DNA of 64,000 nucleotides from Alphaproteobacteria bacterium (GTDB taxonomy: Bacteria; Pseudomonadota; Alphaproteobacteria; Rickettsiales; JABCZZ01), in the NCBI GenBank assembly GCA_013288335.1, contig JABDCC010000001.1, positions 40,054 to 104,053 of the forward strand, in the 5' to 3' direction. The position numbers were made by a program, and so were the translations under genes. Under the pieces are notes generated by a model. The model searched no databases. It was not told where the DNA came from and worked only from the letters and a program-made list of their open reading frames with translations. Positions 18,275-28,006 of the stretch are shown here, piece by piece (positions within the stretch are counted from its first letter, which is position 1; each line of letters starts with the position of its first letter).

Positions 18275-20515
18275 TTGAGTAAAACAACTGGTAATAAAGC
18301 GTCGGATAATACCCCCATCATCACGGATGTGTCTTTCAAAGATGCACTCTCCGAACGGTATCTCGCGTATGCGCTTTCCACTATTATGGCGCGCTCACTG
18401 CCAGATGTTCGTGACGGCTTAAAGCCTGTACATCGTCGTTTGCTCTACGCCATGCTGCAATTAAAGCTCGATCCCAAATCCGGCTTCAAAAAATGCGCAC
18501 GCGTGGTGGGTGACGTGATTGGTAAATATCATCCGCATGGTGACACCGCTGTGTATGATACGTTGGTACGTTTGGCGCAATCCTTTGCCGTACGCTATCC
18601 ATTGGTGGAAGGCCAGGGTAACTTCGGCAGTATTGACGGCGATAATGCGGCGGCCATGCGTTATACAGAGGCCCGCCTTACCGAAGTATCACTCGCGCTG
18701 CTGGATGGCATTGAGCAGGATACGGTTGATTTTCGTCCTACTTATGACGGTGAAGATAGTGAGCCTTTAGTGCTGCCCTCCAATTTCCCTAATCTGCTTG
18801 CTAATGGTTCTGAGGGCATTGCAGTCGGTATGGCAACATCGATTCCGCCGCATAATGTAGGCGAGCTATGCGATGCGCTCATATACTTGATTCAGCACCC
18901 CAATGCTTCAATTGAAAAATTACTCTCCTTTGTAAAGGGTCCCGATTTTCCGACTGGCGGTATCATCGTCGAGCCGCATGAGAATATAGTGGAAGCCTAT
19001 GAAACCGGTCGCGGAAGCTTCCGGGTGCGCGCGCGTTGGAAGAAAGAGGAACTCAGCCACGGGCTTTACCAGATTATTATTCAGGAAATTCCTTATCAGA
19101 TTCAAAAATCGCGCCTGATCGAAAAAATCGCCGAGCTTTTCCGCAATAAAAAATTGCCGTATCTGGGCAATATCCGCGATGAATCTACCGAAGAAATGCG
19201 CATTGTACTTGAGCCAAAGAGCCGTCAGATTGACGCGGAAATGCTCATGGAATCATTGTTTAGGGTCACGGATCTGGAAACACGCTTTAATATGAATATG
19301 AATGTGCTGACTGCGCAGAGTGTGCCGGTGGTAATGGATTTACGCGATGTATTGCGGGCATTTCTTGCTCACCGCGATGAGGTGGTGATACGGCGCACGA
19401 AGTTCCGTTTGGAGAAAATAGCGCATCGCCTGGAAGTGTTAGGCGGATTACTCATCGCTTACCTGAATCTGGACGCGGTGATTAAGCTCATTCGTAATGA
19501 AGATGAGCCCAAGCCCAAAATGATGAAGAAATGGAACCTGACGGATGTTCAGGCGGAAGCCATTCTCAATATGCGTCTGCGTAGTTTGCGTAAACTTGAT
19601 GAAATTGAGATCAAAATTGAAAATGATAAATTGAAATCAGAACAAAAAGATTTGAAAGAAACATTGAAGTCGGAAGATAAACGCTGGAAAGTAATTGGCG
19701 GCGAGATAAAAGAAACCAAAAAAATGTTTGGCGAATCCACGGTGCTTGGCAAGCGCCGTACCCAGTTTGGTGATGCGCCGACTGCCGGTGTTATTTCCAT
19801 CGAAGCGTTCGTTGAAAAAGAACCTATCACAATTCTCTGCTCTAAAATGGGCTGGATTCGTGCGTTAAAAGGCCATGTTGTAGATGTAGGTGATGCAAAA
19901 TATAAAGAAGGCGATGAAGAGCGTTTCACCCTGTTCGCGCAGACGACTGATAAGTTATTATTGTTTGCAACCGATGGCCGTTTCTACACCATTCCTTGCG
20001 ATAAGATTCCGCGCGGTAAAGGGCAGGGCGATCCGGTGCGGTTGTTTATAGAGCTTGATAACGAGCAGGATATTGTTGATTTGATGATTTATAAGCCAGA
20101 AGAAAAATTCCTGGTGGCATCTACACTCGGCAAAGGGTTCATTGTTGATTCTGAAGAAGTAGTCGCAAGCACCAAGAACGGCAAGCAGATATTAAACTTA
20201 GGTGATAAAGCACGTGCGCTTCTTGCGCGCAGAGTGGAAGGCGATACGGTTGCAGTGATTGGCGATAACCGTAAATTGCTGGTGTTTCCTTTAAGCGAAA
20301 TACCGGAGATGCGACGCGGGCAGGGTGTTTCCTTGCAGAAATACAAAGACGGAAGTTTGGCCGATGCCAAAATCTTCAAAAAAGCTGAAGGACTCTCCTG
20401 GAAATCCGGCGAACGTGTGCGCACCGAACCGGATGTAACCCCCTGGTTCAGCCACCGTGGTACGTCAGGCCGTTTGCCCCCTACGGGCTTCCCGAGATCG
20501 AATTCGTTTGAGTGA
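18275..20515 (+). CDS. parC: DNA topoisomerase IV subunit A (TTG start)
   Basis: [63 protein letters not shown]-term [15 protein letters not shown]. Confidence 0.97.
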   Translation: MSKTTGNKASDNTPIITDVSFKDALSERYLAYALSTIMARSLPDVRDGLKPVHRRLLYAMLQLKLDPKSGFKKCARVVGDVIGKYHPHGDTAVYDTLVRLAQSFAVRYPLVEGQGNFGSIDGDNAAAMRYTEARLTEVSLALLDGIEQDTVDFRPTYDGEDSEPLVLPSNFPNLLANGSEGIAVGMATSIPPHNVGELCDALIYLIQHPNASIEKLLSFVKGPDFPTGGIIVEPHENIVEAYETGRGSFRVRARWKKEELSHGLYQIIIQEIPYQIQKSRLIEKIAELFRNKKLPYLGNIRDESTEEMRIVLEPKSRQIDAEMLMESLFRVTDLETRFNMNMNVLTAQSVPVVMDLRDVLRAFLAHRDEVVIRRTKFRLEKIAHRLEVLGGLLIAYLNLDAVIKLIRNEDEPKPKMMKKWNLTDVQAEAILNMRLRSLRKLDEIEIKIENDKLKSEQKDLKETLKSEDKRWKVIGGEIKETKKMFGESTVLGKRRTQFGDAPTAGVISIEAFVEKEPITILCSKMGWIRALKGHVVDVGDAKYKEGDEERFTLFAQTTDKLLLFATDGRFYTIPCDKIPRGKGQGDPVRLFIELDNEQDIVDLMIYKPEEKFLVASTLGKGFIVDSEEVVASTKNGKQILNLGDKARALLARRVEGDTVAVIGDNRKLLVFPLSEIPEMRRGQGVSLQKYKDGSLADAKIFKKAEGLSWKSGERVRTEPDVTPWFSHRGTSGRLPPTGFPRSNSFE

Positions 20516-20690
20516 GTCAATCTTTTGGTCGACGAAACTTTAAGCTGAATAAAAAGATATAAATGGTTTTTATACTGTTTTCATAGTACAGTGGCTTCAG
20601 CTGGTAGATTCCAGCGTCACTCTGGAATGGTATTGTAATCGCAACGATATAATTCTGGTTGTAATACAAAGGTTTAATGAAAGGCTGACT

Positions 20691-20864
20691 ATGCGTATAT
20701 TAATTTCCCTTATAAAAGACGAAAACGGCGCCACAGCGATTGAATACGGTTTGATTTCTGCGCTCATCGCAGTGGCTGCAATTGTTGCCATGACCAAGCT
20801 CGGTCATACTCTGTCCAATACGTTTAGTACTGTTGCAACCAACATGGCTAAACCGTCTCGTTAA
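20691..20864 (+). CDS. Flp family type IVb pilin, 57 aa (below the ORF-track cutoff)
   Basis: My translation: MRILISLIKDENGATAIEYGLISALIAVAAIVAMTKLGHTLSNTFSTVATNMAKPSR*; diagnostic GATAIEYGLI motif. Confidence 0.93.
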   Translation: MRILISLIKDENGATAIEYGLISALIAVAAIVAMTKLGHTLSNTFSTVATNMAKPSR

Positions 20865-21042
20865 TTTTATTTTCAGTATCCCGCTGTACGATAATGCAGC
20901 GGGGTCTGAGTCTATGCGGTAAGCAGGATATTTTTCACATTAGCAAACTATGGACTGCTACTGTCCCGTTTCGTAATTACATTGTAAAATCTAGAAATAT
21001 TAGGTGGCTGTACCACCCGATGCTCATAGAGCGAAGGGTGGA

Positions 21043-21117
21043 TGGTGCCGCTTGTCTGGATTGAACAGACGACCTACCGCTTACAAGGCGGTTGCTCTAC
21101 CGCTGAGCTAAAGCGGC
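21043..21117 (-). tRNA. tRNA-Thr (TGT)
   Basis: Minus strand GCCGCTTTAGCTCAGCGGTAGAGCAACCGCCTTGTAAGCGGTAGGTCGTCTGTTCAATCCAGACAAGCGGCACCA; loop CTTGTAA, anticodon TGT, encoded CCA. Confidence 0.96.
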
Positions 21118-21257
21118 ACTTGGGGAGCACGTATGAACAAGTTTTCGCCAATTTGCAAGTAGATAAAGCATCTATACTAAAAGTTATCGCTCTCTAAGCT
21201 TTGACTTCCGCCGCGCAGTTTGTATAAGTACAGCCTAAATCCCTATCAACAGAGTCT

Positions 21258-21686
21258 ATGACCCACATCTGCATCATTACCGCCGAATTCTACGAAGATA
21301 TCGCTGCCGAGCTGGTGCGGGGTGCGGTAACACATCTTGAATCGGCGCATTGCACTTACGATATTATTCCGGTGCCTGGCGCATTTGAAATACCGGCTGC
21401 AGTGCGCATTGCTATAGAAAGCGGAAAATACGAAGGCTATGTGACGCTTGGTTGCGTGATTCGCGGTGATACTACTCACTATGATTATGTCTGCGCGGAA
21501 AGCGCGCGTGGGTTAAATGATCTTGCCGTTCAATATATGGCCGCGATCGGCTATGGCATTCTGACTGTTGAAAACCCTGAGCAAGCATGGGTACGGGCGG
21601 CTACTGCGCAGGGCAATAAAGGAAAAGACGCGGCGATTGCTTGCTTGCGCATGATAGAGATAAAGAAAGACCTGGCGCGAATATGA
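21258..21686 (+). CDS. ribH: 6,7-dimethyl-8-ribityllumazine synthase
   Basis: VPGAFEIPAAVRIAIESGKYEGYVTLGCVIRGDTTHYDYVCAESARGL. Confidence 0.95.
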   Translation: MTHICIITAEFYEDIAAELVRGAVTHLESAHCTYDIIPVPGAFEIPAAVRIAIESGKYEGYVTLGCVIRGDTTHYDYVCAESARGLNDLAVQYMAAIGYGILTVENPEQAWVRAATAQGNKGKDAAIACLRMIEIKKDLARI

Positions 21687-22153
21687 CCGGCAAACCAGTT
21701 CCTCTATCGCTTCGACGAAAATCCGCTGCGCGTCTTGCTGCCGTGCAATGCGTGTACCGCGTGAAAATGAATGACGAATTTATAACGCCGGAAGCATTAT
21801 TTGAAGATTACCTTGCGCAATGGGAGGCCGATAAAACCTCAGCTAATCGCGCTATGAGCTATGATGCGGCTCCCGATAAAAGTCTTTTTCTGAAATTACT
21901 TAGCGGTGTGATGGAAAAGAAGGAAGCGCTCGATGAAACTATTCAGTCTTCCTTAAACGAGAAATGGAAAAAGGAGCGTATGAGCCCGCTACTGCTCGCC
22001 ATTCTTGCCTGCGCTATTTTTGAGCTGAAATATCTGACAAGTGGCAAGCCGCTTATTGCAATCAACGAATACGTGACTCTCACTGGTCGGTTTTTTGAAC
22101 CGGCGGAAGTGGGCTTCGTAAATGGTGTCCTTGATAAGATTTCGAAGAGCTAA
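21683..22153 (+). CDS. nusB: transcription antitermination factor NusB
   Basis: SARLAAVQCVYR...LLAILACAIFELKY...AINEYVTLTGRF; ATGA overlap with the ribH stop. Confidence 0.9.
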   Translation: MTGKPVPLSLRRKSAARLAAVQCVYRVKMNDEFITPEALFEDYLAQWEADKTSANRAMSYDAAPDKSLFLKLLSGVMEKKEALDETIQSSLNEKWKKERMSPLLLAILACAIFELKYLTSGKPLIAINEYVTLTGRFFEPAEVGFVNGVLDKISKS

Positions 22154-23660
22154 GATTTGACGGTTTGAGAGTCATATTAGGCGGCAGTGGCAAATCTTTA
22201 CGTAAGTACACCGTCGCAACATCTCCGACATACGCAATATTCCAATCCGTATTCCAGCGCCATAACCCTGCGTTTTTATCATTATTGGGGATAATGAGTC
22301 CATCGAGCTTATATTCACTTGCAATCGTTTTTGCTCGTCCGCCAAATCCATAATTTTCAACAAATTCGGTGTAATCGTTAAGCAGATCCTCGCTATATAG
22401 ACTATTGGCGCGGCCGTCGACAAAGACCTTCACTTTGCCGTGCCAGAGATAATCGAGGTAACCGCCTATATTATAGTGATTAAAAAACCTTAGATTCGGA
22501 TAATGTTCGGCAATATATGCCGCTTCCTTTACCGGAAAATTTTTCACAGGAAACCCTATCGGTTCTTTAAGTATTGAGTCCCTTGGATACGGAAGTGTTA
22601 TGGATACCACCGCAACGATTGCCATTACCGATGCCATAATACGTATGTCGGGCTTTTGCATATCGAGCATTATGGCATTATCTATTTTGCGCAAATGTTC
22701 CGCAAATGGACTTTCGTTAAGCAAATTGGTGATGCGTAGCGCCATATAAGGCATAATGAGTAAAACAGTGATGGCGCCATGGCGCACACTGCTTAATGAC
22801 AATATCAGCAACATGATTGCAAGCGTCCGATCAACAGGTGCAATACGTTTGTCGAAGCTGCTGAACACACAAAGCGCCAACAATAGCATTAGCGTCATGG
22901 AAACGTTATGCCCGATTTCCGCCGGTTGCCATTCAACCAAGCTCACATTAAATGTCGCTGCAAGGGTTTTGTAAGCTCCGTAATATACCGACAAACCGTA
23001 AGGATTAATACTGGTTGCCACGAAGCATAACGCAATGATCATTGCATAATTTCTGGCTTTTTCCCGCTCATGTAAAAATACGGCTTCTGCAAAAAAAAGT
23101 GCCATTATCGGAAATGCAAGCAGGAACCCGCCATGTAAATTCACCCATAACACCATTAACGCTGGCAGAATGATGAGATGACATGTTTTGCGGGTTTCAC
23201 GGAAATTCCAAAGCAGCTGGTAGAAAGCAATCGTCAGCACAATCGAGCATAGGTGAGGGCGTGCAAGCGTGCTGTTAAATACTACCAAAAGTGTAGGCAA
23301 TAATAGAAGTAAAACACTGAGGATGCTTGCGCCGCGCCGGAGCGACTCTTTGCACATGTAGGTTATACTGCCGGCAAATACTAATATAGTAAGCAGGTAA
23401 AGAGCGGTAAATCCGCCGTAATTAAATAATAAACTGATGAGTACATCAAACAACCAAGAGAGATTATACCAATGCTCTCCGGCAGCGGTAAAACTCCAGT
23501 TGTCAAATAACGGAATTGCATGTAGCGAGCGAATCAACTCCCCTGAAGCGATATGCCATGCGGTGTCGGGGTCGCCGAATACCTGCGCATTGCCGAACGC
23601 TAAAACCAAAATCAGGAAAAAAAGGATTAAACCAATATAGGCAGGCGGTATAAAGCGCAT
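22080..23660 (-). CDS. polytopic membrane protein, glycosyltransferase-like (GT-C fold candidate)
   Basis: Multiple TM segments; GDPDTAWHIASGELI near the N-terminus; soluble C-terminal domain. Confidence 0.65.
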   Translation of the reverse strand: MRFIPPAYIGLILFFLILVLAFGNAQVFGDPDTAWHIASGELIRSLHAIPLFDNWSFTAAGEHWYNLSWLFDVLISLLFNYGGFTALYLLTILVFAGSITYMCKESLRRGASILSVLLLLLPTLLVVFNSTLARPHLCSIVLTIAFYQLLWNFRETRKTCHLIILPALMVLWVNLHGGFLLAFPIMALFFAEAVFLHEREKARNYAMIIALCFVATSINPYGLSVYYGAYKTLAATFNVSLVEWQPAEIGHNVSMTLMLLLALCVFSSFDKRIAPVDRTLAIMLLILSLSSVRHGAITVLLIMPYMALRITNLLNESPFAEHLRKIDNAIMLDMQKPDIRIMASVMAIVAVVSITLPYPRDSILKEPIGFPVKNFPVKEAAYIAEHYPNLRFFNHYNIGGYLDYLWHGKVKVFVDGRANSLYSEDLLNDYTEFVENYGFGGRAKTIASEYKLDGLIIPNNDKNAGLWRWNTDWNIAYVGDVATVYLRKDLPLPPNMTLKPSNLSSSKSYQGHHLRSPLPPVQKTDQ

Positions 23661-23937
23661 ATTTAATCTCCAGAGACCGTGTTACAAGTCTTGATACGAG
23701 AACCCTATTTATATATTTATATATTAAACAGAGCGTTGAGTCCATTCCTTAATGTGATGCAGCGCAGAAGATCTGTGTGGTGTATTTTTGCAACAGTTGT
23801 TGTAATATTCTCAGATATCGTTAAATAGCCGTTGCCTGAAACCGGAGATCATTGTTTTTATACGCTCATGTTTTCAGAATGACTAAGACTGACACTAAAT
23901 TCACTACCCTTAAGATAAAATTAACAGGAGTTACCAC

Positions 23938-24513
23938 ATGATAACACGTATTTCATTACTTTCAGCAGCTGCTTTGATAGCAGTGATTGCTGCCCCAGCC
24001 ATTTCGCACAGCGAATATGAAAATGGTGATAAAGCGATTGTCCATGACATACGCAACAATCCCATTAAGGACATACGTGGAAACTGCGTGCGCACCAAGT
24101 GGGAAGGCACCGGTGAAGAATGCGGTGTAGAAGTTGATAAAGCCCATGTGAAGCTTGCTTCCGTTTACTTTGATTTCAATAAATCAACCTTGACCCCAAA
24201 AGGCAAAGCTACCCTTAACAAGTTGCTTGCTACTATCAAGGACAAGAAAATTCATGAAGTAGTAATAGCTGGTTATGCAGATTCAATTGGTTCTGACTCT
24301 TATAACCTCCGTCTCTCTGACAAACGCGCTCATACAGTGAAAGCATATTTGAAAGCTCATGGCTTCAAACATGCAAATACCGAAGTTCGCGCGCTTGGCA
24401 AGAAAGATGCTGAGACCGGTGCAAAATGCAAAGGTCTGAAAGATGGTGCACTCCATGCTTGCATGCAGGAAGACCGTCGCGTAGACATCGAATTGAGCGT
24501 CAGCAAGAAATAA
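23938..24513 (+). CDS. OmpA-family outer membrane/peptidoglycan-associated protein
   Basis: Signal peptide; ASVYFDFNKSTLTPKGKATLNKLL...AGYADSIGSDSYNLRLSDKRAHTVKAYL...QEDRRVDIEL. Confidence 0.93.
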   Translation: MITRISLLSAAALIAVIAAPAISHSEYENGDKAIVHDIRNNPIKDIRGNCVRTKWEGTGEECGVEVDKAHVKLASVYFDFNKSTLTPKGKATLNKLLATIKDKKIHEVVIAGYADSIGSDSYNLRLSDKRAHTVKAYLKAHGFKHANTEVRALGKKDAETGAKCKGLKDGALHACMQEDRRVDIELSVSKK

Positions 24514-24540
24514 GCTGATTCTTCATTCAGGAAAATTTAA

Positions 24541-24568
24541 GGGGGCAGAAATGCCCCCTTTTATTTTG
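24541..24568 (+). terminator. Rho-independent terminator after the OmpA-family gene
   Basis: GGGGGCA-GAAA-TGCCCCC followed by TTTTATTTTG; perfect 7-bp stem. Confidence 0.92.
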
Positions 24569-24591
24569 TTCAGAAATAGTTACTTTTACCT

Positions 24592-25638
24592 ATGCATAAT
24601 TTTCCAATCCTCGAAATTGATCTAAAGGCTATTACGCGTAATTATTCTCTCCTGCGAAAGCAAGGAAAAGGAGATTGTGCAGCAGTAGTCAAAGCCAATG
24701 CTTACGGTCTTGGCGTTTCTGAGGTTGCGCCTGCTTTATATAAAGCAGGATGCAGGGAGTTTTTTGTTGCGACGCTAGAGGAAGGTATAGAGTTACGTCG
24801 TTATTTATCAGAAGCGCCCAGCGCCACTATTTATGTATTCCACGGGGTACGCAAGAATCAGGCAAAAGATTTTCTCCAATATAATCTCATTCCGGTTTTA
24901 AATACCGCTGAACAAATAAATTATTGGGCAGATGCAGGCAAGTACGCGCTGCATATCGATACGGGCATGTGTCGATTGGGAATTCCCGCCGAAGAAAAAC
25001 TTCCGCCTGTAACCAATAATTTACATCTTATCATTTCGCATCTGGCCTGTTCCAATGACCCGGCGCATCCCAAGAACCTGGAGCAACTGCAAAAATTTCG
25101 TGAAGTACTTCAAGGTTTTCCAACGGTGCGCGCGAGCTTCGCCAATTCATCGGGGGTGTTTCTCGGTAAAGACTATCACTTTGATTTACTCCGCCCCGGC
25201 TGTTCGCTTTATGGAATTTCGCCGAACACCCATTTGCCAAATCCTGTGGAAAATGTAGTAACGCTTTCTGCACCTGTTTTGCAGTTTAATCATATTACCC
25301 GTGACCAAACTGTGGGCTATGGTGCCACTGCAAAAGTTAAAAAAGGCTCAGTAATCGCCACAGTGGAAATGGGCTATGCCGATGGTCTCATGCGCTCTTT
25401 AGGTAATGTTGGGTACGGTTATGTGGGGGGTGCCCGCGTACCTATAATAGGTAGGGTTTCTATGGATATGATAAGTGTGGATGTGACTTCTGTGCCAGAG
25501 AATTTGCGTAATATAGATACGCGCGTAACGCTTATTGGCAAAGAGCAACCAGTGGATGTTCTGGCGCAGGCAGCAGGTACCATCGGCTATGAAATATTTA
25601 CAAAAATAGGCAATAGAGTGGCCAGAATTTATACATGA
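24592..25638 (+). CDS. alr: alanine racemase
   Basis: PLP-lysine motif AAVVKANAYGLG; HIDTGMCRLGI; VGYGATAKV; GRVSMDMISVDVT. Confidence 0.95.
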   Translation: MHNFPILEIDLKAITRNYSLLRKQGKGDCAAVVKANAYGLGVSEVAPALYKAGCREFFVATLEEGIELRRYLSEAPSATIYVFHGVRKNQAKDFLQYNLIPVLNTAEQINYWADAGKYALHIDTGMCRLGIPAEEKLPPVTNNLHLIISHLACSNDPAHPKNLEQLQKFREVLQGFPTVRASFANSSGVFLGKDYHFDLLRPGCSLYGISPNTHLPNPVENVVTLSAPVLQFNHITRDQTVGYGATAKVKKGSVIATVEMGYADGLMRSLGNVGYGYVGGARVPIIGRVSMDMISVDVTSVPENLRNIDTRVTLIGKEQPVDVLAQAAGTIGYEIFTKIGNRVARIYT

Positions 25639-25681
25639 GATAGTGGTTTTCCTGCAGGAATAGTTCTGTTACATAGATAGA

Positions 25682-26635
25682 ATGAATGAAGAGTACTGCG
25701 TTGATAATGCCAAAAATAAAATCTGCTCATTGTCATTGAGTCTTGGTTTCACTCTCATTGAACTTTCCATTGTCCTGGTAATTATTGGCCTCATTGTGGG
25801 AGGAGTGCTGGTCGGGCAGAATTTAATAAATGCGGCAACTGTGCGTTCCCAAATTACTCAAATTGAGAGATTCAATACCGCTGCCCGTACATTCCGAGTT
25901 AAATATGGGTATTTACCTGGTGATATACCGGATCCGCAAGCATCAAGTTTTGGATTTGCTGCACGAGGCGCTTATGCAGGACAAGGTGATGGGAATGGAA
26001 TAATAGTGGGAAATCATGGGTGTAGTGGTTGCGACAGTGGCGAAAAGGAGGCCGCTGGAGAAACAGTAATGTTTTGGGTTGATTTGAACAAAGCTGGATT
26101 AATAGAAGGAAGTTTTACTACCGCTACTTCCAGTACTGAGCCTGGTTCGGATATAACAGGATCTGCAGTAGGGAATTACCTTCCAAGTGCAAAAATAGGG
26201 CAGGGCAATTATATTTATGTTTGGGCTGGCGGTTCTTTCTCGGGAGGGTGGGTTTATACAGGAGTGAATTATTATGGTATTTCTGCTGTGAGCACGATTC
26301 TTGCTGCTTCATTGGGCGGCAAAGTTTCTTCAACTCCAGGGCTTAGCGTATCGCAAGCTTATAATATTGACCAGAAAATAGATGATGGATTGCCACAAAC
26401 AGGAAAAGTTGTGGCTATATATCTTGGAACAGCCGGTAGTGGTGATCCGATCTGGACTGATGGAACGGATTCTCTTACCCAAATACCTCCCCAGTCCCCT
26501 AGCCTTAAGACAGTATCTCCGAGTGCCACTACCTGTTATGATAATGCAGGTGTAGCTAATGCGGCTGAGATATATACTACTAAGGTGAATGGCGGCAACG
26601 GAATCAATTGCGCTCTATCGTTTCAGTTTCAGTAA
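25682..26635 (+). CDS. type IV pilin/type II secretion pseudopilin-like protein
   Basis: Prepilin motif LGFTLIELSIVLVIIGLIVGGVLVGQNLI; KYGYLPGDIPD. Confidence 0.85.
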   Translation: MNEEYCVDNAKNKICSLSLSLGFTLIELSIVLVIIGLIVGGVLVGQNLINAATVRSQITQIERFNTAARTFRVKYGYLPGDIPDPQASSFGFAARGAYAGQGDGNGIIVGNHGCSGCDSGEKEAAGETVMFWVDLNKAGLIEGSFTTATSSTEPGSDITGSAVGNYLPSAKIGQGNYIYVWAGGSFSGGWVYTGVNYYGISAVSTILAASLGGKVSSTPGLSVSQAYNIDQKIDDGLPQTGKVVAIYLGTAGSGDPIWTDGTDSLTQIPPQSPSLKTVSPSATTCYDNAGVANAAEIYTTKVNGGNGINCALSFQFQ

Positions 26636-26637
26636 TT

Positions 26638-27849
26638 TTATTCTGCTGCAACGATGGTAGTGCTTTCCGTATCTTTCATACGGGCTTCTACGGCATTATC
26701 CTTGCCATATATATCATCATAAAAATAAGCAACACCTTGCTCATCCACAAATGCTGTCCAGTAGACCAGATGCACGGGAACCTCGGTGACTGCAACATGA
26801 TGTTCGGTGGTACTGTCGTACATGTGATCGATTTTTGCGCTATCCCAACCCGCTTCATCGCCCAGCACAAAATGTGCAAGGTCGCGGGGTTTCTCTAAGC
26901 GTACGCAGCCATGACTCAATGCACGTTCTTCTTTGGCAAATAATTGTGGGTTAGCGGTAGAATGAAGGTAAATATCGTCTGAGTCAGGAATGTTGAATTT
27001 TATTTTGCCAAGTGCGTTGCCGTGACCGGGTTGCTGGCGGAACGATAAATTATCATCCTCCGTATTTGCACTCACACTCATCGGGTCAATCGGGATACCG
27101 TCCTGCGTCACGGTAAATCCTGCATTAATAAAATAGGCGGGATTCTCACGTAATTTTGGCATGAGTTCATTGCGCGCAATGCGTGCCGGTACATTCCACG
27201 GCGGGTTAAAAACGATATCGGTGACCACCTTATCAAAAAGTGGGGTATGATTGTCTTTATTGCCAATGATCACGCGCATCTGTAAGGCGGTTTTTTCCTG
27301 TTCCATGCCATAGAGTGTGTAGCCCGGCAGATTCACGAGAATGAATTTGGGCTCTATTAGCTCGGGATTATTTTTAATACGCTCAAGCGTCACTATAATT
27401 TGTGCAATGCGCCTTGATACCGGAACTGCAAGTGCTGTTTGCGTTGATTTGCCGAGCGTGCCATCTGCATTTAAGCCGTGACGAGCCTGGAAATGTTTTA
27501 CCGCTTCCACTAACGTGTCATCATAATGCTGTGACTCGGCTGATATCGTTGCTATCGGAGCGTAATCACTGGTGATGGTAAGCAAGTTGCGCAACGTCGG
27601 AATACGATCATCGGAATCGCCAGCGGTTATTTTTTTACCCACTTGCCATTCAGGCCAGCCACCATTATCGGATAATTCTTTATACTGCTTGAGTGCTTTT
27701 TGCAGCGCCAGTGTTTCACTATCCGTAAAACTTAAGCGTGGTTTTTGTACAGATTCTGCCGACTGATTTTGCACTACTGATTCTGCATTTGCAAAACAGG
27801 TAAGTAGTATATTTGCCAGCAGGAAGTTTATAAGCAGTGAGCGTTTCAT
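26638..27849 (-). CDS. L,D-transpeptidase (YcbB/LdtD-like) with peptidoglycan-binding domain
   Basis: PG-binding segment VKHFQARHGLNADGTLGKSTQTAL; catalytic YLHSTANPQLF...LSHGCVRLEKP. Confidence 0.92.
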   Translation of the reverse strand: MKRSLLINFLLANILLTCFANAESVVQNQSAESVQKPRLSFTDSETLALQKALKQYKELSDNGGWPEWQVGKKITAGDSDDRIPTLRNLLTITSDYAPIATISAESQHYDDTLVEAVKHFQARHGLNADGTLGKSTQTALAVPVSRRIAQIIVTLERIKNNPELIEPKFILVNLPGYTLYGMEQEKTALQMRVIIGNKDNHTPLFDKVVTDIVFNPPWNVPARIARNELMPKLRENPAYFINAGFTVTQDGIPIDPMSVSANTEDDNLSFRQQPGHGNALGKIKFNIPDSDDIYLHSTANPQLFAKEERALSHGCVRLEKPRDLAHFVLGDEAGWDSAKIDHMYDSTTEHHVAVTEVPVHLVYWTAFVDEQGVAYFYDDIYGKDNAVEARMKDTESTTIVAAE

Positions 27850-28006
27850 AAACCGCGTCCAGTTAATAATTTGACTATGTTAATTATAACCCAAAAAGGT
27901 TAACAACTAGTTGGTAAATGGTTAATATTTGGTTTAAATGGTAGGAATATTGCCATTTACGGGATGTTTGTAGTCTTGCTTCGTAAGCGCAAATATTGTT
28001 AAATGG

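Noticed and set aside
20880-20903. Stem-loop CCCGCTG-N10-CAGCGGG after the Flp pilin as a terminator
   Set aside because: Good stem but no following T-tract; not enough for a terminator call.
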